Position numbers and translations under genes: made by a program. The notes beneath the pieces are model-generated. The model was not told the DNA's origin. It made no database searches and saw only the letters and a list, made by a program, of their open reading frames with translations. A stretch of DNA of 5,727 nt, taken from contig DYCW01000109.1 of NCBI GenBank assembly GCA_019417865.1, positions 1 to 5,727 of the forward strand, read 5' to 3'. Below are positions 1-4,327 of the stretch, one piece after another (the first letter of the stretch is position 1; every line of letters begins with the position of its first letter). Source of the DNA: Ruminococcus sp. (GTDB taxonomy: Bacteria; Bacillota; Clostridia; Oscillospirales; Ruminococcaceae).

Positions 1-43
1 TCTTAATCAGTTGAACTTTTTTAAATAAGGTACAAGAAATAAT

Positions 44-502
44 ATGAATACAGTAGATCATTCTAAGTCAGTTTGGCAAGATCCTAAGAAACAACAAGAA
101 AAAGTATTGCGGCTCTATTCGCCTGCATCTGAAAAAATCATGTTGACTTTTAATCCGCTTAGGATGTCTCATGAACCAGATTGGAATCCACGGTGGGAGG
201 ATTGGAGTTGTTATTACAATCCTTTGGTGGTTTATAGGCAGGATTATGATAAGTTACTGCTTCCATATCTCAAACAAATTTATCCAACCAAAGATGCTTT
301 TGATGGTACGCCAGAAGTTTGTTTTGATGTATGTTTTGATAATTGGATTGGCATCGCAGATTGGAATAAAATAATCGCTGCGGTTGAAAATGATTTGGAT
401 ACCATGGAACCAGAAATAAAAAGCTTTTATGAAGCATGGCTTGCGTGGCTGAAAGAGGCATTGTGTTATACTACTATCATTGTCGTAGAAGGAAATCAAT
501 AA
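44..502 (+). CDS. Small tryptophan-rich hypothetical protein
   Basis: I do not recognise this 152-residue protein with confidence. It has no signal peptide and no membrane segment, so it is probably cytosolic. It is rich in tryptophan (eight in 152) and acidic residues. A PDWNPRWEDW segment lies at residues 45-54, a distinctive CFDVCFDNWIG motif at 93-103, a helix-like tryptophan-rich stretch (AWLAWL) near residue 132, and it ends in IIVVEGNQ. The start at 44 has only a weak Shine-Dalgarno candidate (AAGG at 27-30, 13 nt away), and just 43 nt of upstream sequence is visible, so it could belong to a longer operon. It is followed after 17 nt by the DUF4261 gene and is probably co-transcribed with it. 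Small acidic, tryptophan-rich single-domain proteins like this are common among immunity proteins of polymorphic toxin systems, but that is only a guess from style. No toxin gene is visible. Confidence 0.75.
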   Translation: MNTVDHSKSVWQDPKKQQEKVLRLYSPASEKIMLTFNPLRMSHEPDWNPRWEDWSCYYNPLVVYRQDYDKLLLPYLKQIYPTKDAFDGTPEVCFDVCFDNWIGIADWNKIIAAVENDLDTMEPEIKSFYEAWLAWLKEALCYTTIIVVEGNQ

Positions 503-507
503 AAAGG
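502..507 (+). promoter_or_regulatory. Ribosome binding site for the DUF4261 gene
   Basis: AAAAGG overlaps the stop codon of the upstream gene. It is 12 nt from the ATG at 520 and 6 nt from an in-frame GTG at 514. A second purine run (GGTGAAG) directly touches the ATG, too close to serve as a normal site. The spacing therefore leaves the start undecided between GTG 514 and ATG 520, which changes the protein by only two residues. Confidence 0.5.
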
Positions 508-519
508 TGCGTGGTGAAG

Positions 520-1386
520 ATGGAAAATCAAGTTTTTCAGCAGGATCGCAGTCAAAATGTAGAAAGTGACCTTGTGTTTGCAATGCAGCTGTTCATGAAA
601 GAAAAGTGCAAAATGCCGGATAGAGAAACAGCGATTGCTATAATGAAAAAGCATCTTGGCAATGATTTGGATTTTAGCGATGATAAGGGTAACAGTATTA
701 TTTTTTCGGTAAATCAATATAAAATGACATATGAAACGGGCACAATTGCACCGATATTGATGATTACAGATTGTTGTGAAACAGATCATGAAAAAATAGA
801 TGCATTTATCAGAAGTCAGATGTGGGATTGTCCAGAACATGAGCAAATTTTATCGCAATGTAATTATCAGGTTGTTGCAGTTGATATGCTTGCAGATATG
901 ATGGATTATCAGGATCGTGCGGAAATGCTGATGAATTATATGGAAGCCTTGGTGGAATTGTATCCAACATGCGAAGCCGTGTATATGAAAAATTCCGGAA
1001 AAATGTTTGCAGCAGATAAAATTCGCAATCATACCATTCCGAAAGAAGATCGATTTGTTTATTTTACAGTAAATGTTAGATTTTTTAATATACAGGATAC
1101 AGATGATATGATTGTTGATACATTGGGGATGCATTTGCTGTCTCTGCCGGATTTACAGTATCATTTTCATGGGGTAGACCCCAATGCAGTTGTCAATCAT
1201 GCTTACAATGTACTCTCTTATCTGTTTGCAAACGACAATCCCATTCAGGATCATGACACCATAGATGGAATAATGGGGGAACAGTGGCATTGTCATTATG
1301 AAGGTGCACTGATCCAGCCTGTAAGGGAAGTAATTGATATTGATATGAATGCGTTTGCATCGGGAAATCGTGAAGATATGGAATAG
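520..1386 (+). CDS. DUF4261 domain-containing protein
   Basis: A 288-residue cytosolic protein of unknown function. The C-terminal half has the pattern I associate with DUF4261: CEAVYMKNSGKMF at residues 151-163, a VNVRFF strand at 184-189, the hallmark DTLGMHLLSLPDL at 200-212, and a DPNAVVNHAYNVLSYL helix near 220-235, followed by a DTIDG turn and a PVREVI strand. The N-terminal half (about 1-120) looks like a mixed alpha/beta domain and carries several methionine-rich helices. The reading frame is open back to an ATG at 436, but that start lies inside the preceding gene and has no ribosome binding site. The ATG at 520, or GTG at 514, is preferred. It is the second gene of a tight pair and is followed by a strong hairpin terminator. 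The gene is visibly more AT-rich than hydF and hydG. DUF4261 has no established biochemical role. Family assignment is from pattern recognition, not a search. Confidence 0.85.
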   Translation: MENQVFQQDRSQNVESDLVFAMQLFMKEKCKMPDRETAIAIMKKHLGNDLDFSDDKGNSIIFSVNQYKMTYETGTIAPILMITDCCETDHEKIDAFIRSQMWDCPEHEQILSQCNYQVVAVDMLADMMDYQDRAEMLMNYMEALVELYPTCEAVYMKNSGKMFAADKIRNHTIPKEDRFVYFTVNVRFFNIQDTDDMIVDTLGMHLLSLPDLQYHFHGVDPNAVVNHAYNVLSYLFANDNPIQDHDTIDGIMGEQWHCHYEGALIQPVREVIDIDMNAFASGNREDME

Positions 1387-1400
1387 TTATGTAAAAATAG

Positions 1401-1436
1401 GAGCAGCTGCAAGATAGAAATGCAGCTGCTCTTTTT
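1401..1436 (+). terminator. Intrinsic terminator between convergent genes
   Basis: A perfect 11-bp inverted repeat (GAGCAGCTGCA at 1401-1411 and TGCAGCTGCTC at 1421-1431) with a 9-nt loop is followed directly by TTTTT (1432-1436). It sits 14 nt after the DUF4261 stop codon. On the opposite strand the same hairpin begins 8 nt after the hydF stop and is followed by CTATTTTTA, so it probably also terminates the hydGF transcript, though less ideally in that direction. Confidence 0.92.
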
Positions 1437-1439
1437 GAT

Positions 1440-2645
1440 TCATATTGCAAATAAATCTGGAAAAATGGAAAGGCTTCTCTGTAAAATGCCGTTCATGTAC
1501 GCAATTAGGATACCATAGTTGGTGAATGGAATGCCGGCTTCTGCTGCAAGTTGTTCCCGATACTGTACCACCCGAGGTTGCAGCATACAACCACCACAAT
1601 GTACGATTAGTTTATATGATTGTAGATCAGTTGGAAAAGATGCACCGGAAGTCAGCGAAAAATGTAGTGCTTTCTTTGTATAGGCTTGTATCCAGTTCGG
1701 CAGTTTTACCGCTCCAATATCGTTGCATTGTCGGTGATGCGTGCAGCCCTCTGCAATCAAAATACAATCTTGTTCTTGCAGCGTTTCCAGCGTTTTTGCT
1801 GCCAACGCTGCCTTTTGCAGTACGCCGTTATATCTGGCATATAAAATGGAAAAGGAAGTGAGTGCGATTTCCGGCGGAACGATACGGTTCACTTCCGCAA
1901 ACGCCTGACTGTCTGTTACCACCAGCTTCGGCGGCTGTTTTAGATTTTGCAGCAGAAAGGAAAGTTGTGCCGGTTGCACAACTAGACAGACGGCTTCCTT
2001 GTCCAAAATGGAACGGATTGCCTGTACCTGCGGGAGAATCATCCGCCCTTTCGGGGCAGATTCATCAATCGGTGTCACCAGAACCACAACATCTTCTTTT
2101 TGTACAAAATCACCAAGCAGGGAAGGTTCTGTTTCCGGTGCTTGTCTTTGATAACTGGCAGCAAGCAATTCTTTCAGCTCTTCTATCTGAAATCCTGTCT
2201 TTGCACTGACGGCAATCGCAGATACAGGGAGTTGTTCTGGCATGGAAATATCACATTTGTTATATGCTTCGATAAAAGGAATGTGTTGTTTTTGCAGCGT
2301 GGTTTCCAGCTTCTGTTCCAATTCTGTTTTTCCTTCTGTGCTGTCTATGACGACAACAGCGAGATCGGTACGCTGTAGCATCTCCTGTGTCTTTTGCATC
2401 CGCAGCGAACCCAGTTCGCCGGTGTCATCCAGCCCTGGTGTATCGATGATAACAACTGCCCCCAATGGCAGCAGTTCCATTGCCTTTCGGACAGGGTCTG
2501 TGGTAGTTCCTTTTACGGGGGATACGATGGACATTGTTTGATTGGTAATTGCATTCACCAGACTGGATTTTCCGGCGTTGCGTTTGCCGAAAAAGACAAT
2601 GTGAATCCGATCTGCACTGGGGGTTTCATTGCGTGTTGCTTCCAT
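1440..2645 (-). CDS. hydF: [FeFe]-hydrogenase H-cluster maturation GTPase HydF
   Basis: HydF is the scaffold GTPase that holds the assembled diiron subcluster precursor and hands it to apo-HydA in the cytoplasm. The 401-residue length is typical. Residues 14 to about 165 form a TrmE/Era-like GTPase domain with all five G motifs: P-loop GKRNAGKSS (20-28), TTT (47-49), DTPG (68-71), NKCD (129-132) and SAK (147-149). A middle dimerisation region follows. The C-terminal cluster domain has C301-x-H303, then 45 residues, then H349-C350-x2-C353, matching the family signature CxH-x(44-53)-HCxxC for a [4Fe-4S] cluster. Nothing essential appears missing. It is the second gene of an operon with hydG, 12 nt downstream of it, and its start at 2645 has a strong Shine-Dalgarno. 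It converges on the DUF4261 gene and ends next to a shared terminator. Identification is secure from motifs and from the hydG neighbour. Confidence 0.97.
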   Translation of the reverse strand: MEATRNETPSADRIHIVFFGKRNAGKSSLVNAITNQTMSIVSPVKGTTTDPVRKAMELLPLGAVVIIDTPGLDDTGELGSLRMQKTQEMLQRTDLAVVVIDSTEGKTELEQKLETTLQKQHIPFIEAYNKCDISMPEQLPVSAIAVSAKTGFQIEELKELLAASYQRQAPETEPSLLGDFVQKEDVVVLVTPIDESAPKGRMILPQVQAIRSILDKEAVCLVVQPAQLSFLLQNLKQPPKLVVTDSQAFAEVNRIVPPEIALTSFSILYARYNGVLQKAALAAKTLETLQEQDCILIAEGCTHHRQCNDIGAVKLPNWIQAYTKKALHFSLTSGASFPTDLQSYKLIVHCGGCMLQPRVVQYREQLAAEAGIPFTNYGILIAYMNGILQRSLSIFPDLFAI

Positions 2646-2651
2646 AATGGA

Positions 2652-2658
2652 CTCCTTT
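2652..2658 (-). promoter_or_regulatory. Ribosome binding site of hydF
   Basis: On the minus strand AAAGGAG lies 6 nt before the hydF ATG. Its first A is also the last base of the hydG stop codon (TGA, 2660-2658). A ribosome finishing hydG would therefore end on the hydF binding site, which favours coupled translation of the two maturases. It fixes the hydF start at 2645. Confidence 0.9.
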
Positions 2659-4076
2659 CAGAATCGAAAATCTCGTTTGCCTGCCACCATTTCTGCAATA
2701 TGTGCTGCTGCAATGGCACGTACTTTTTCATTGGGAATGTTTTGTAACTCTTTTTGAATCAAGGTTTTTCCGATTGCACAAGTTTCTGGTTTTGCATAGT
2801 CCTCTAAATACTCATTCAATGTCATCAACGCATTTGGATGGCAGCAGTTCTGAATTTGCCCACTCTTACAGAGCGACATAAACCGGTCGCCGGTTCTGCC
2901 CTCTCGGTAACATGCTGTACAGAAACTTGGAATATACCCCAGTTCCATCAGCCAACGTACCACCTCATCCAGTGTTCGTTGATCGCTGACATCGAACTGT
3001 GCAGAATTTTCTTCTTCTGTTTCCGGTGTATCATAGCCGCCCACACTGGTACAGGATGCTCCGCTGATTTGAGAAATGCCCAGCTGCAATGCCCGTTCTC
3101 GAACGGCTTTTCCCTCTCTGGTGGAGATAATCATGCCGGTATAGGGCACTGCAATCCGCAGAATGGTACAGATTTTGAAAAATATGTTATCATTGATGCT
3201 GTTGTCAAATGCAGTTGGATCAATGTCATCGGCACGCTTAATTCTGGGAACGCTGATGGTGTGTGGTCCAACCCCGTAAGTTGCTTCCAGGTGTTCGGCA
3301 TGCATGAGCAAACCGGCAAGTTCATAGGGATATGTCTGTAAACCGAACAGGACGCCCAATCCGACATCATCAATCCCGCCCTGCATGGCACGATCCATTG
3401 CCTCTGTATGATAGGCATAGTCATGCTTTGGCCCTGCGGGATGCAGTTTCTCATACTGTTCTTTGTGATAGGTTTCCTGGAAGAGAATATAGGTGCCGAT
3501 TCCAGCATCATGCAGTTTTCGGTAGTTCTCTACTGTGGTTGCAGCAATGTTGACATTCACACGCCGGATGGCACCGTTTTTATGTTGAATGCCGTAGATG
3601 GTTTGAATGGATTCTAAAATATATTCAATGGGGTTGTGTATCGGATCTTCGCCAGCCTCCAGAGCCAGCCGTTTGTGTCCCATATCCTGTAGTGCAATTA
3701 CTTCTTTCTGGATTTCCTCCTGTGTGAGCTTTTTTCGGCAGATATGCTTATTTTTGATATGATACGGGCAGTAAACACAGCTGTTCACGCAGTAATTGGA
3801 GAGATAAAGTGGTGCAAATAAAACAATCCGCTTTCCATAGTAATCCAGCTTAATTTTTTCTGCTAATTGATAGAGTTCCTTCCAGATTGCTTCCTCTGGA
3901 CAAGCAAGCAAAACAGAGGCTTCTCGATGGGTCAGTCCTTTTTGTAATTTTGCTTTTTCTAAAATCTCCTGTATGAGTGGAAAATTCGTTTTATTTTCCT
4001 GTGCATACGAGAGAGTTTGCATGATTTCTTCATGGCAGAGAAATTCTGCTGCCTTTGTGGAATTGGGAAGATACAT
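2658..4076 (-). CDS. hydG: [FeFe]-hydrogenase maturase HydG (radical SAM tyrosine lyase)
   Basis: HydG cleaves tyrosine with S-adenosylmethionine to p-cresol and dehydroglycine. It converts the latter to CO and cyanide, delivered as an iron-dicarbonyl-cyanide synthon for the hydrogenase H-cluster. The protein has 472 residues, the usual family length. The radical SAM cluster motif CX3CX2C is at C96, C100 and C103 (CVNSCVYCPYH), set in the typical APLYLSNYC context. The barrel carries family segments such as EDPIHNPIEYILESI, DDVGLGVLFGLQTYPYEL and GVGPHTISVPR. The C-terminal CO/CN-forming auxiliary cluster motif CX2CX22C is intact at C386, C389 and C412, in CTACYREGRTGDRFM, which separates HydG from the related ThiH and HydE. 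The first ATG is chosen because it gives full family length and has AAAGGTGA upstream. It is the promoter-proximal gene of hydGF and is divergent from the GH9 gene. Neither hydE nor hydA is in the window, so they must lie elsewhere if the pathway works. Confidence 0.97.
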   Translation of the reverse strand: MYLPNSTKAAEFLCHEEIMQTLSYAQENKTNFPLIQEILEKAKLQKGLTHREASVLLACPEEAIWKELYQLAEKIKLDYYGKRIVLFAPLYLSNYCVNSCVYCPYHIKNKHICRKKLTQEEIQKEVIALQDMGHKRLALEAGEDPIHNPIEYILESIQTIYGIQHKNGAIRRVNVNIAATTVENYRKLHDAGIGTYILFQETYHKEQYEKLHPAGPKHDYAYHTEAMDRAMQGGIDDVGLGVLFGLQTYPYELAGLLMHAEHLEATYGVGPHTISVPRIKRADDIDPTAFDNSINDNIFFKICTILRIAVPYTGMIISTREGKAVRERALQLGISQISGASCTSVGGYDTPETEEENSAQFDVSDQRTLDEVVRWLMELGYIPSFCTACYREGRTGDRFMSLCKSGQIQNCCHPNALMTLNEYLEDYAKPETCAIGKTLIQKELQNIPNEKVRAIAAAHIAEMVAGKRDFRF

Positions 4077-4086
4077 GTTTCGTTCG

Positions 4087-4094
4087 TCACCTTT
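4087..4094 (-). promoter_or_regulatory. Ribosome binding site of hydG
   Basis: On the minus strand AAAGGTGA lies 10 nt before the ATG at 4076, preceded by more A residues. The core is good and the spacing slightly long. It supports the upstream start over the internal ATG at codon 19. Confidence 0.7.
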
Positions 4095-4107
4095 TTTCGA
4101 TAAATTC

Positions 4108-4125
4108 CAGTCGGTTTGCAGACTG
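4108..4125 (-). repeat. Small inverted repeat at the 5' end of the hydG leader
   Basis: CAGTC and GACTG form a 5-bp stem around an 8-nt loop on the minus strand. It would be the first structure in the hydG mRNA, because the predicted start of transcription is near 4126. A 5'-terminal hairpin can protect mRNA from decay, but a 5-bp stem can also occur by chance. Confidence 0.35.
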
Positions 4126-4132
4126 TGATTTT

Positions 4133-4161
4133 ATTATAGCACGCTCGTTTTTCTTTGTCAA
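4133..4161 (-). promoter_or_regulatory. Consensus sigma-A promoter of hydGF
   Basis: On the minus strand the -35 is TTGACA (4161-4156) and the -10 is TATAAT (4138-4133), separated by exactly 17 bp. TGC immediately before the -10 makes an extended -10 element. All twelve hexamer bases match consensus. The predicted transcript start is near 4126, giving a leader of about 50 nt before the hydG ATG. A promoter this good suggests strong transcription unless a repressor acts on it. Confidence 0.93.
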
Positions 4162-4174
4162 TGCACTGGATTCT

Positions 4175-4190
4175 CAATTGCAAATAATTG
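4175..4190. repeat. Inverted repeat CAATT-N6-AATTG between divergent promoters
   Basis: CAATT (4175-4179) and AATTG (4186-4190) form a 16-bp dyad with a 6-bp centre. It begins 13 bp upstream of the hydG -35 box and lies 53 bp upstream of the GH9 -35 box. That is where an activator or repressor could act on hydG or on both promoters. The arms are short and AT-rich, so chance is a real alternative. I do not recognise the regulator. Confidence 0.35.
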
Positions 4191-4243
4191 GTATTTTTTC
4201 AAGCGAATACATGAAATAGAAACAAAATTTATGAAAAATTCAG

Positions 4244-4272
4244 TTGACATGTTATAGTGATTATGGTACAAT
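4244..4272 (+). promoter_or_regulatory. Sigma-A promoter of the GH9 gene
   Basis: TTGACA (4244-4249) and TACAAT (4267-4272) are separated by 17 bp, and TGG before the -10 gives an extended -10. Only one hexamer base departs from consensus. The region just upstream (about 4216-4240) has A-tracts like an UP element, which would strengthen it. The transcript should start near 4279, leaving a leader of about 49 nt. Confidence 0.92.
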
Positions 4273-4286
4273 AAAAAAGACATACG

Positions 4287-4310
4287 TACAAACAATTTGT
4301 GAGATTTGTA
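4287..4310 (+). repeat. Inverted and direct repeats in the GH9 mRNA leader
   Basis: TACAAA (4287-4292) and TTTGTA (4305-4310) can pair across a 12-nt loop, ending right against the ribosome binding site. Inside the loop side is the near-palindrome ACAATTTGT (4292-4300). ATTTGT also appears three times in direct order, at 4295-4300, 4304-4309 and 4317-4322, flanking the Shine-Dalgarno. The stem is weak and AT-rich. It could be an operator downstream of the promoter, a leader structure, or composition alone. Confidence 0.3.
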
Positions 4311-4311
4311 G

Positions 4312-4317
4312 AAAGGA
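4312..4317 (+). promoter_or_regulatory. Ribosome binding site of the GH9 gene
   Basis: AAAGGA lies 10 nt before the ATG at 4328. It is the only good candidate in the leader, and it fixes a start that is followed directly by a signal peptide. Confidence 0.8.
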
Positions 4318-4327
4318 TTTGTTCATT

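Noticed and set aside
1..43. Possible promoter with TTGAAC at 11-16
   Set aside because: No acceptable -10 hexamer lies 16-18 bp downstream, and too little upstream sequence is visible.
436..519. Upstream extension of the DUF4261 frame to ATG 436
   Set aside because: It overlaps the end of the preceding gene in another frame, has no ribosome binding site and encodes a cysteine/arginine-rich stretch unlike the rest of the protein.
1170..1183. Inverted repeat TGGGG-TAGA-CCCCA
   Set aside because: It lies inside the DUF4261 coding sequence, in conserved domain context, with no T-tract. It is probably incidental.
1862..2747. Overlapping plus-strand ORFs of about 92-117 codons
   Set aside because: All are antisense shadows of hydF, whose GTPase motifs are continuous here.
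2838..3341. Plus-strand ORF of 167 codons
   Set aside because: It is antisense to hydG, which has intact cluster motifs across the region.
4107..4120. Possible catabolite-responsive (cre) site on the minus strand
   Set aside because: TGCAAACCG resembles the start of a cre site, but the central CG is displaced and the right half does not match.
3959..4183. Minus-strand ORF of 74 codons across the hydG start
   Set aside because: It would begin upstream of the hydG promoter boxes and overlap hydG in another frame.
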